Of a DNA stretch of 7,207 bases, positions 1-5,523 are shown in pieces (positions within the stretch are counted from its first letter, which is position 1; every line of letters starts with the position of its first letter). Location of the stretch: contig CAKOSD010000052.1 in assembly GCA_934101745.1 (NCBI GenBank), positions 1-7,207 on the forward strand, written 5' to 3'. The notes under the pieces are model-generated. The model did not search any database. It was not told the origin of the DNA and saw nothing but the letters and a program-made list of their open reading frames with translations. A program made the position numbers and the translations under genes. This DNA is from an uncultured Bacilli bacterium (GTDB taxonomy: Bacteria; Bacillota_I; Bacilli_A; RF39; UBA660).

Positions 1-1033
1 CTCTCGCTTCGGGAGTTCCTAGTTTTCCCTTTGTTTGACCTTCAAATTGTAATAATTCCTCCGGAACTTTTAAGTTAATAACAGCCGTTAAACCTTCTCT
101 AACATCACTACCATCTAAAACACTATCTTTACCTTTAAAAATATTATTTTGTTTAGCATAATCATTAAATACTTTAGTAATAGCCGTTTTAAAACCAACT
201 TCATGGGAACCACCATCACCAGTTTTAACATTATTAACAAATGACAAGATTTCTTCTTGATAAGAAGAAGTATATTGCATTGCTACTTCTACTTCAATTC
301 CATTTTTTAAGCCTTTAAAATTAATAACTTTATGTAATGGCGTCTTATTTTCATTCATATAATCAATAAAAGATACTAACCCATTTTCATAATGATATTT
401 AACATCTTTATTATCAACTTCATCAACTACTTCAATAGTTATCCCACTAAGTAAAAAGGCTGATTCCTGCATTCTTTCTGCGATAGTTGTAAAAGAAAAT
501 TGCGTTGATTTAAATATTTCATCATCAGGTAAAAAGGTAACTGTTGTTCCTGTTTTATTAGTATTTCCAATTGCATGAAGAGGAACTTCTACTTTCCCGC
601 CATCTACAAATCTAATATTAGAAATAACCCCATCACGATAAATTGTTACATCCATTCTTTTTGATAAGGCATTAACAACCGATGCCCCTACTCCGTGCAA
701 ACCACCAGAAACTTTATACCCGGCCTCGCTAAATTTACCACCAGCGTGTAATACTGTATATATAACTTCAGGTGTTGATTTTCCGGATTCATGCATACCA
801 ATTGGTACCCCACGTCCATGGTCGCTTACTGTAACTGAACCATCTTTATTTAGAGATATTTTCACATAATCCCCATAACCATTAATGGCCTCGTCAATAG
901 CATTATCCACAATCTCCCAGACTAAATGATGTAATCCTCTTTTATCTGTTGAGCCTATATACATACCCGGTCTTTTTCTTACAGCCTCTAGGCCTTCTAA
1001 TATCTTGATGCTTGATTCATCATATTTTACCAT
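1..1033 (-). CDS. parE: DNA topoisomerase IV subunit B (ParE), N-terminal part, truncated by the window edge
   Basis: Encodes the ATPase subunit of topoisomerase IV, which with ParC decatenates daughter chromosomes. The visible 344 codons cover the GHKL ATPase and most of the transducer domain. Visible motifs are the ATP/Mg site E40-IVDN44, the DHGRGVP box (71-77), the glycine-rich ATP lid GGLHGVGASVVNAL (110-123) and the QTK loop (333-335) in EGQTKGKLGTPEAR. The opening EGLEAVRKRPGMYIGST is shared by GyrB and ParE. I prefer ParE because of the ESAFLLSGITIEVVDE and REGLTAV segments, which look like Firmicutes ParE, and because recF and gyrA are not adjacent; GyrB is the alternative. The ATG at 1033 is preceded by AAGTGGTGAT, a fair Shine-Dalgarno match; two in-frame GTG codons lie just upstream after a stop. 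The TOPRIM part and presumably parC lie beyond the left edge. A terminator separates it from the gene before it, so it needs its own promoter within 1034-1099, where I see only weak candidates. Confidence 0.88.
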   Translation of the reverse strand, partial: MVKYDESSIKILEGLEAVRKRPGMYIGSTDKRGLHHLVWEIVDNAIDEAINGYGDYVKISLNKDGSVTVSDHGRGVPIGMHESGKSTPEVIYTVLHAGGKFSEAGYKVSGGLHGVGASVVNALSKRMDVTIYRDGVISNIRFVDGGKVEVPLHAIGNTNKTGTTVTFLPDDEIFKSTQFSFTTIAERMQESAFLLSGITIEVVDEVDNKDVKYHYENGLVSFIDYMNENKTPLHKVINFKGLKNGIEVEVAMQYTSSYQEEILSFVNNVKTGDGGSHEVGFKTAITKVFNDYAKQNNIFKGKDSVLDGSDVREGLTAVINLKVPEELLQFEGQTKGKLGTPEAR

Positions 1034-1099
1034 TTTAATCACCACTTAATACATTACCATAATTTTTAATAATTTACCAGTTGCGATTCTACTTTTTCC

Positions 1100-1132
1100 A
1101 AAAAAAGTGCCATTATTCCTTAGAATAACAGC
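1100..1132 (-). terminator. Intrinsic terminator after the surface-protein gene, probably bidirectional
   Basis: On the minus strand GCTGTTATTC and GAATAATGGC form a 10-bp stem (two G-T wobbles) around a TAAG loop, followed after AC by seven T's. It lies a few bases past the stop at 1140. Read on the plus strand the same hairpin is followed by CTTTTT, so it could also stop antisense transcription. It separates the upstream gene from parE. Confidence 0.8.
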
Positions 1133-1139
1133 CTTTTTC

Positions 1140-2351
1140 TTAATTAGTCCGATATGGATTATTTATAGTTCCATCTCCTAGCTTTAAAGAACCTTGTTTT
1201 AAGTTAATAACAGGTTTTACACCAATATTAGCAGTTACATCATTAGTACTATCACTTCCGCCACCATTATGGTCATAACGCATATAAGCCCTATTATTTT
1301 GAAATGAATATGCTGACATTGTCCAAAAATAATTACCAACATAAGAATAATATTTCTCGTTTATAACAGCGGTCGAACCGCCACCAGTAACTACTTCATC
1401 TATACTAGTAATCCCAATAGGATATTTAAGATTAGAATTTCCAGCAGCACTTGTTACTGTGTAAATATCACTTAATTGAAGACAACTTAACCTTATATTT
1501 TTATTACTTATATATTTATGATTATAAGTTGTTATACTTTTTGCATAACCATTTCCTGTATTATCACCTGCAAAAGTTCTATCATTGCAAAATAAATTAT
1601 CAGCTAAATACTGTTCATATTCCGTATCTTTAATATTATTTTCATACCAGTTATCCACATATTTTTTTATGGTGGAATCATTGATATTGGCATGAGTTTC
1701 TTCATATGTTGATGAACCAGGAGTTCCATACATATAACCTACATACGCATTATCATCAGTTAGTTCATTAAAAGCACTAGTTCCAATTATTCTATCATTA
1801 CTTAATTCTCCATTTTCATGGGCAGTCGTTCCATCATATATTATTCTTATAGAATTATCACCATTTATTCTTACAATACGCCAATAAAAATTAGCAAAAT
1901 ATACATAGTTATTAGTTACATTACCCCGATAATAATAACTTGTTCCATAATTATCGGGAGCACTACAAAGTAATGAATTTTCTGACTCAGCACTAGTTAC
2001 ATTAACGGAACCATCAGCATTTACACTTGGACATTTACCTGTTGTATCTAACTCATCTTTTATTGCTTCTACAATAGTATCTTTTCTAAAATAAACATTA
2101 CATTTAGATTTTTTACTCATATTAGTAGTAAGTAAACCCCAATTAATATAGTTCCATTCTCCTAAAGAATTATTATCACATTCTATCTTTTCAACATAAT
2201 AACCACTATCTTTAAGGGGAACACTAGTAGAATATTCACCTTCTATATAAACGCCCATAATGTCCTTAGTACTATTATCTATTTTAAGATTTAACCAACA
2301 AAAACTTCCTAGTATTAAAGAACTAATAATTATTAAATATCTCTTCTTCAT
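1140..2351 (-). CDS. Secreted or membrane-anchored surface protein of a gut Firmicutes paralogous family (DUF6273-like C-terminus)
   Basis: A 403-residue protein of unknown function. It starts MKKRYLIIISSLILGSF: a basic tip and about 17 hydrophobic residues, so it is exported or N-terminally anchored; there is no clear lipobox. The rest is rich in Asn, Tyr, Ser, Thr and Asp. From memory, the blocks YFANFYWRIVRINGDNSIR, YVGYMYGTPGSSTYEETHA, NLFCNDRTFA and GVKPVINLKQGSL belong to a large, poorly described family with many copies in uncultured gut Firmicutes. The end (FWTMSAYSF, then GVKPVINLK) resembles DUF6273 and C-type-lectin/formylglycine-enzyme-like folds; that is inference. Several Cys could form disulfides. 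The frame stays open upstream to 2486, but that part runs through a palindromic repeat and I exclude it. The Shine-Dalgarno site is poor: AAGAAGGA lies about 15 bases from the ATG and a GGGT about 8. Expression may depend on the inverted-repeat segment just upstream. Confidence 0.72.
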   Translation of the reverse strand: MKKRYLIIISSLILGSFCWLNLKIDNSTKDIMGVYIEGEYSTSVPLKDSGYYVEKIECDNNSLGEWNYINWGLLTTNMSKKSKCNVYFRKDTIVEAIKDELDTTGKCPSVNADGSVNVTSAESENSLLCSAPDNYGTSYYYRGNVTNNYVYFANFYWRIVRINGDNSIRIIYDGTTAHENGELSNDRIIGTSAFNELTDDNAYVGYMYGTPGSSTYEETHANINDSTIKKYVDNWYENNIKDTEYEQYLADNLFCNDRTFAGDNTGNGYAKSITTYNHKYISNKNIRLSCLQLSDIYTVTSAAGNSNLKYPIGITSIDEVVTGGGSTAVINEKYYSYVGNYFWTMSAYSFQNNRAYMRYDHNGGGSDSTNDVTANIGVKPVINLKQGSLKLGDGTINNPYRTN

Positions 2352-2382
2352 AAAACCATACCCATTTCCTTCTTTACAAAAT

Positions 2383-2556
2383 TTGACACTTTTCATAGAG
2401 TTTATTACTCTATGAAAGTCCAAGTAAATACGGGTTTTGAAGGCTATTTGACCATGAATTTGACCACAATAGAAATACAAATTCAAATTTACTTGACGCC
2501 TTTAAACTCAGGTAAATAAGGACAACTTGACACATTTTTCTGACTAGAAAATTGAC
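2383..2556 (+). repeat. Cluster of same-strand TTGAC motifs spaced near multiples of a helical turn
   Basis: TTGAC occurs on the plus strand at 2383, 2448, 2460, 2493, 2527 and 2552, with a one-mismatch CTGAC at 2540. Start-to-start distances are 65, 12, 33, 34, 13 and 12, roughly multiples of 11. Five of the six exact copies are inside the inverted-repeat segment and one lies just outside its left end. Regularly phased short repeats suggest protein-binding sites, for example recombinase arm sites or a regulator, but no protein can be named. Confidence 0.5.
2391..2418 (-). repeat. Left copy of 28-bp palindromic inverted repeat
   Basis: TTTCATAGAGT (2391-2401), core TTATT (2402-2406), ACTCTATGAAA (2407-2417), then G. 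The arms are perfect inverted repeats. The reverse complement of this 28-mer equals 2642-2669 exactly, and the match ends at both outer bases. On the surface-protein transcript it would form an 11-bp hairpin about 40 bases before the start codon, without a T-run. Confidence 0.92.
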
Positions 2557-2579
2557 TACAAAAACTTATATTTTATATA
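2552..2579 (+). promoter_or_regulatory. Candidate promoter inside the segment, pointing away from the surface gene
   Basis: TTGACT (2552-2557), 16 bases, TATATA (2574-2579). In the present orientation it reads rightward into the right palindrome with its T-run and then against the thrS end. If the segment were inverted it would point at the surface-protein gene. The DNA is so AT-rich that chance -10 matches are common. Confidence 0.35.
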
Positions 2580-2607
2580 GAAAATAGCCTGTTTTTATGT
2601 TATATTT

Positions 2608-2635
2608 AATATATAAATTAAAAATAAATAACCAA
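2608..2635 (-). promoter_or_regulatory. Candidate promoter toward the surface-protein gene in the present orientation
   Basis: On the minus strand TTGGTT (2635-2630), 16 bases, TATATT (2613-2608). It would give a 5' leader of roughly 250 bases. The -35 is mediocre and the region is very AT-rich, so this is a weak candidate. Confidence 0.25.
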
Positions 2636-2641
2636 AATACG

Positions 2642-2669
2642 CTTTCATAGAGTAATAAACTCTATGAAA
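2642..2669 (+). repeat. Right copy of 28-bp palindromic inverted repeat
   Basis: C, then TTTCATAGAGT (2643-2653), core AATAA (2654-2658), ACTCTATGAAA (2659-2669). It is identical to the left copy but in opposite orientation; only the asymmetric core gives the orientation. Six T's follow on the plus strand. Confidence 0.92.
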
Positions 2670-2675
2670 TTTTTT
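2643..2675 (+). terminator. Right palindrome plus T-run, possible plus-strand terminator
   Basis: The 11-bp stem (TTTCATAGAGT / ACTCTATGAAA) with a 5-base loop is followed by TTTTTT at 2670-2675. It would stop rightward transcripts from within the segment before they enter thrS antisense. The stem is AT-rich, hence weak, and the left copy has no T-run. Confidence 0.4.
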
Positions 2676-2683
2676 ATATCATT

Positions 2684-2708
2684 AAAAAAAGCAGGTTTCC
2701 CTACTTTT
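2684..2708 (-). terminator. Intrinsic terminator of the thrS operon
   Basis: On the minus strand AAAAGTAGG pairs with CCTGCTTTT around a GAAA tetraloop, and the T-tract runs on to 2684. It begins about 14 bases past the thrS stop. This separates thrS from the segment upstream of the surface-protein gene. Confidence 0.88.
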
Positions 2709-2722
2709 CATAATCATAATAA

Positions 2723-4477
2723 TTATCTAGTCTTATTTTTTATTTCTTCTTCAACTTTAGTTACAAATTCATCTAAAGTAATAGTAACTTTTTCTTCACT
2801 CTGACTAGTTCTATAAGTAATAGTCTTATTAGTAACTTCATTATCACCAAGTACTAAAATATAAGGATACTTACTCATGATAGCCTCACGCATTTTATAA
2901 CCAACTTTTTCTTCTCTATCGTCAAGATTTACTCTAATTCCCTTATTTTTTAATAAATCTTCTACTTCTTTAGCATATTCTAGATGATAATTATTATTAA
3001 CAGGAATAATATTTACTTGATGAGGAGCAAGCCATAATGGTAAATAACCTTTTGTTTCTTCTAAAAGGAAAGCAATAAATCTATCAAGTGAACCTAAAAT
3101 AGCGCGGTGAATAACAACTGGTCTTACTTTTTCATTATCTTCATTAATATATTCTAATTCAAATCTTTCTGGTAATTGATAATCTAATTGCACAGTTGAT
3201 AATGTAACATCATGGCCAATAGCACTTCTTACTTGAACATCAATCTTTGGTCCATAGAAAGCTGCTTCCCCTTCGGCCTCATAATACTCATGTCCTGTAT
3301 TTTTTAAAATAGTTCTTAAGGCATTCTCACTCTTTTCCCATAATTCATCATTACCAAAATACTTATCAACATTCTTTGTATCTCTTAAAGATAATCTGAA
3401 TTTAAAATCTTTAAAGCCAAAATCTTTATAAACATCTAAAATTAAATCAATTACTCCTTTAACTTCAGATTCAATTTGGTCAGGACGACAGAAAATATGG
3501 GAATCATTTTGCGTAAAGGCTCTAGTTCTTTCAATACCGCATACTGCTCCACTAGCCTCGTATCTAAAATCGTTAGCAATCTCGGCAATTCTGATAGGTA
3601 AATCACGATAAGAATGTAATCTATTCTTAAACATCATCATATGATGAGGACAGTTCATTGGTCTTAAAACATAAGCTTCATCATCAAGTTCCATCTTAGG
3701 AAACATATCATCTTTATAATGATCCCAGTGTCCTGAAGTCTTATAAAGTTCAACATTACCAAGAGATGGTGTCATAACGTGTTGATAACCTAGGGAAATC
3801 TCTTTATCCATAATGTAATCAACTAAACTACGACGAACAATAAATCCGTTTGGTAACCACATAGGAAGTCCTTTGCCTACTAAATCACTAAACATGAATA
3901 TACCTAAATCTTTACCTAATTTGCGGTGATCTCTAGCCTTAGCATCCTCTAACTCGGCAAGGTGTTGCTCTAAAGCCTCTGGCGTATCAAAACATACTCC
4001 ATATACTCTTTGCAACATTTTATTTTTTGAATCCCCCTTATAATAAGCTCCACTAAATTTTAATAATTTAAAATTCTTAAGCAACTTAACATTATCAACA
4101 TGAGGGCCACGACAAAGATCCGTAAAATCCCCTTGACTATAACAAGAAATAACTTCATCTTCCGGCATATTTTCAATTAAATCTATTTTATATGGATCAT
4201 CCTTAAACATTTCTAAAGCCTCTTGTTTACTAATTTCATGACGAATTATTCTTTTACCATCTTTAGCAATTTTTTTCATCTCTTTAGAAATTTTTTCAAT
4301 ATCTTCTTCTGTTAAAACCGTATCTCCTAAATCCATATCATAATAGAATCCTTCTTCTACTACGGGTCCTACCCAAAATTTAGCATTTGGATATAAATGT
4401 TTAATAGCCTGAGCCATTAAATGCGCACATGAGTGATTTAACACACTTAAATTTTTATCTTCTTTAATATTTATCAT
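2723..4477 (-). CDS. thrS: Threonine--tRNA ligase (ThrRS), short form without TGS domain
   Basis: Charges tRNA-Thr with threonine in the cytoplasm. The 584-residue protein begins directly with the editing domain, HSCAH (15-19) and CRGPH (122-126), which hydrolyses Ser-tRNA-Thr. The class II catalytic core follows: zinc ligands C276 (RPMNCPHHM), H327 (TQNDSHIF) and H457 (VIHRAILGS), motif 2 around FRYE (304-307), and motif 3 GSLDRF with R466. The anticodon-binding domain is about 485-580. Typical bacterial ThrRS is about 640 residues with an N-terminal TGS domain, which is absent here; some Mollicutes enzymes are similarly short. Start ATG at 4477 has AAGGAAG upstream and lies two bases after the stop of the preceding small gene, so the two are co-transcribed. 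Expression is controlled by the threonine T-box upstream; a GAAA-loop terminator follows. Confidence 0.97.
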   Translation of the reverse strand: MINIKEDKNLSVLNHSCAHLMAQAIKHLYPNAKFWVGPVVEEGFYYDMDLGDTVLTEEDIEKISKEMKKIAKDGKRIIRHEISKQEALEMFKDDPYKIDLIENMPEDEVISCYSQGDFTDLCRGPHVDNVKLLKNFKLLKFSGAYYKGDSKNKMLQRVYGVCFDTPEALEQHLAELEDAKARDHRKLGKDLGIFMFSDLVGKGLPMWLPNGFIVRRSLVDYIMDKEISLGYQHVMTPSLGNVELYKTSGHWDHYKDDMFPKMELDDEAYVLRPMNCPHHMMMFKNRLHSYRDLPIRIAEIANDFRYEASGAVCGIERTRAFTQNDSHIFCRPDQIESEVKGVIDLILDVYKDFGFKDFKFRLSLRDTKNVDKYFGNDELWEKSENALRTILKNTGHEYYEAEGEAAFYGPKIDVQVRSAIGHDVTLSTVQLDYQLPERFELEYINEDNEKVRPVVIHRAILGSLDRFIAFLLEETKGYLPLWLAPHQVNIIPVNNNYHLEYAKEVEDLLKNKGIRVNLDDREEKVGYKMREAIMSKYPYILVLGDNEVTNKTITYRTSQSEEKVTITLDEFVTKVEEEIKNKTR

Positions 4478-4479
4478 AT

Positions 4480-4710
4480 CTATCTTCCTTTTCTATCTAA
4501 TTTATTATAATAACCATAATCTATACTATTTTGCATAGCCTTGGCTAATATTCTTTTTAAATTTTTTTCGGCTTCCTTAAGGCCAACTTTTTCGTCCTCG
4601 GATTTTGCTAAAGCAATTTTTAACTTCAAATCAAAAAGTTCTTGACGTTTTTGTTTAATAAAAGCCTCATAATCTTCTTTAGTCATCTGTACAGGTATCT
4701 GTTCTTGCAT
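4480..4710 (-). CDS. Small charged helical protein, first gene of the T-box thrS operon
   Basis: A 76-residue protein of unknown function starting MQEQIPVQMTKEDYEAFIKQ. It is rich in Lys, Glu, Leu and Ala, almost certainly helical, with no signal peptide or membrane segment. The stretch from about residue 20 to 60 (KQKRQELFDLKLKIALAK, then LKEAEKNLKRILAK) loosely resembles the two-helix hairpin of ribosomal protein uL29; this is a pattern impression, not an assignment. The ATG at 4710 is chosen because GGAGG sits five bases upstream; the frame stays open eight codons further, but that part overlaps the T-box terminator tail. It stops two bases before thrS, so translation is probably coupled. 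Being behind the T-box, it should be made mainly when threonyl-tRNA is low. Confidence 0.8.
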   Translation of the reverse strand: MQEQIPVQMTKEDYEAFIKQKRQELFDLKLKIALAKSEDEKVGLKEAEKNLKRILAKAMQNSIDYGYYNKLDRKGR

Positions 4711-4723
4711 AAAAACCTCCAAT

Positions 4724-4764
4724 AAAAAACGCACTAACCACCCTCAAAAGGAGCAATTAATGCG
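4724..4764 (-). terminator. Regulated terminator of the T-box leader
   Basis: CGCATTAATTGCTC pairs with GGGTGGTTAGTGCG (about 14 pairs including several G-T) and is followed by TTTTTT (4729-4724). Its 5' arm begins inside the T-box sequence, so pairing of that sequence in the antiterminator excludes the terminator. The GGAGG of the small gene follows directly. Confidence 0.9.
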
Positions 4765-4926
4765 GTACCATCCTTCATTTTACTTAATTACTATAACGGC
4801 TTTGCCGGACTAGTTTTGCTAGCCAATTCCTAGGTAGTAATTATTTAATTCTTTTATTTATCTTCCACCACCGATAAACTCTCTTTAAAAAGTTATTTAA
4901 ATAATCTCGTCCTAATCAAAATTGTT
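4724..4926 (-). ncRNA. T-box riboswitch leader, threonine-specific
   Basis: Senses uncharged tRNA-Thr and lets transcription continue into the small gene and thrS. Stem I shows the AG-bulge AGAGAG (4884-4879) and, between TTTATC and GATAAA arms, the GGTGGTGGAA loop. TTATTTAA and TTAAATAA plus TTAGG and CCTAG can pair to frame a specifier loop holding ACT-ACC (4838-4833); both triplets are threonine codons, matching thrS downstream. A hairpin CGGC-AAA-GCCG follows as stem III. The conserved T-box GAAGGATGGTACCGC is at 4776-4762 and overlaps the terminator's 5' arm, as needed for the antiterminator switch. The leader's 5' end is estimated from the promoter. Confidence 0.93.
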
Positions 4927-4932
4927 AAATTA

Positions 4933-4961
4933 ATTTTATGTCTATTTTCTCATCTTGTCAA
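4933..4961 (-). promoter_or_regulatory. Promoter of the T-box thrS operon
   Basis: A consensus TTGACA (4961-4956), 17-base spacer and TAAAAT (4938-4933); start of transcription expected near 4926. The -35 is the centre of a 13-bp palindrome, ATCTTG-A-CAAGAT (4964-4952). It begins only a few bases after the stop of the 180-codon gene, and I see no terminator between them. Confidence 0.88.
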
Positions 4962-4965
4962 GATT

Positions 4966-5508
4966 TTAAAACGTCTTTTTATCATCAGGATATAATTTTC
5001 TTAATAATAATCTTCTTCTTGACTGTTCTTCTACAGTTCTTTTAGGCATTTGTAAATGATTTTTAGTAATATTTAATTGACCATAAATATAATCTAATTT
5101 ACCACCATCTATCATCTCAAAATTATCTTTATCAATATCAATAGAATAAGTAAAACCATTTATTTCTAACGCTTTCAAAAAAACATCATAATCAATGGTA
5201 ATAGTCTTACAAGGAAAATCTAGATTCTCCAGATAAGGCATACATACCGTATCTTCCTTACTAATAGCATAATCTAAATGATTAGTTAAAGTAATCTTAA
5301 TATATTTTTTACCCTTAACCTTAAACAATTTATAATTGCAACAAGCATCTACACATAAATTATAAACCACCAAAGAATCTGGTTTTATATAATTTGTAAC
5401 CTCATCTTTAAAATCTCTATCAACTTCTTGTAAGTAATGTTCAAAAACTTGAGTATCACTTATCTTTTTGCCTAAATCTACACCCTTTTTTAAAATTGTT
5501 ATCTTCAT
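4966..5508 (-). CDS. Unrecognised 180-residue cytoplasmic protein, second gene of the lipoprotein unit
   Basis: I do not recognise this protein. It has no signal peptide or membrane segment. Beginning MKITILKKGVDLGKK, it looks like a mixed alpha/beta fold, with several beta-like stretches (SLVVYNLCVD, KYIKITLTN, CKTITIDYDVF) and a basic C-terminal tail (EEQSRRRLLLRKLYPDDKK). A Cys cluster NLCVDACCNYK could bind metal, but there is no matching second cluster apart from single Cys residues in VCMPY and FPCKT. I choose the second ATG (5508) over the first (5514) because AAAGG lies two bases from the first and eight from the second. It begins 15 bases after the lipoprotein stop and is probably co-transcribed with it. 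It ends next to the T-box promoter without a terminator of its own. Confidence 0.8.
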   Translation of the reverse strand: MKITILKKGVDLGKKISDTQVFEHYLQEVDRDFKDEVTNYIKPDSLVVYNLCVDACCNYKLFKVKGKKYIKITLTNHLDYAISKEDTVCMPYLENLDFPCKTITIDYDVFLKALEINGFTYSIDIDKDNFEMIDGGKLDYIYGQLNITKNHLQMPKRTVEEQSRRRLLLRKLYPDDKKTF

Positions 5509-5523
5509 TTTCATAGCCTTTCT

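Larger units (their letters stand above)
2391..2669. other. Candidate invertible regulatory segment (279 bp) upstream of the surface-protein gene
   Basis: Two exact 28-bp copies of one sequence (2391-2418 and 2642-2669) lie in inverted orientation and enclose 223 bp of non-coding DNA. The left edge is 39 bases from the surface-protein start. Each copy has 11-bp inverted arms around an asymmetric 5-bp core, as in tyrosine-recombinase crossover sites. Recombination between inverted sites would flip the segment and exchange its promoter-like sequences. No target-site duplication flanks it, which argues against a MITE. No recombinase gene is visible, so the function is inferred from layout alone. 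Confidence 0.45.

Noticed and set aside
1034..1099. parE promoter (TTGGAA with an extended TGG-TAAATT)
   Set aside because: Spacing is 18-19 and both hexamers match poorly; a promoter must exist downstream of the terminator but I cannot place it.
1150..1350. Diversity-generating retroelement target region at the end of the surface protein
   Set aside because: There is no reverse transcriptase and no template repeat in the window; Asn-rich composition alone is not enough.
1451..1633. 60-codon open frame on the plus strand
   Set aside because: It lies antisense within the surface-protein gene, has low-complexity Tyr/Leu/His content and no ribosome site; a shadow of AT-rich coding DNA.
2352..2486. 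In-frame 45-codon extension of the surface protein, beginning MNLYFYCGQIHG
   Set aside because: It runs through the palindromic repeat and TTGAC motifs, has no ribosome site, and would bury the clear signal sequence MKKRYLIIISSLILG inside the protein.
2383..2556. CRISPR array
   Set aside because: The repeated unit is only five bases and spacings vary between 12 and 65.
2391..2669. MITE or insertion-sequence remnant
   Set aside because: Terminal inverted repeats are present, but there is no target-site duplication and no transposase fragment, and each repeat is itself a palindrome with a directional core. A site-specific recombination pair fits better, though not proven.
4711..4734. Longer start of the 76-codon protein (MRFLLEVF extension)
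   Set aside because: It would begin within the T-box terminator stem and ignore the GGAGG five bases before the ATG at 4710.
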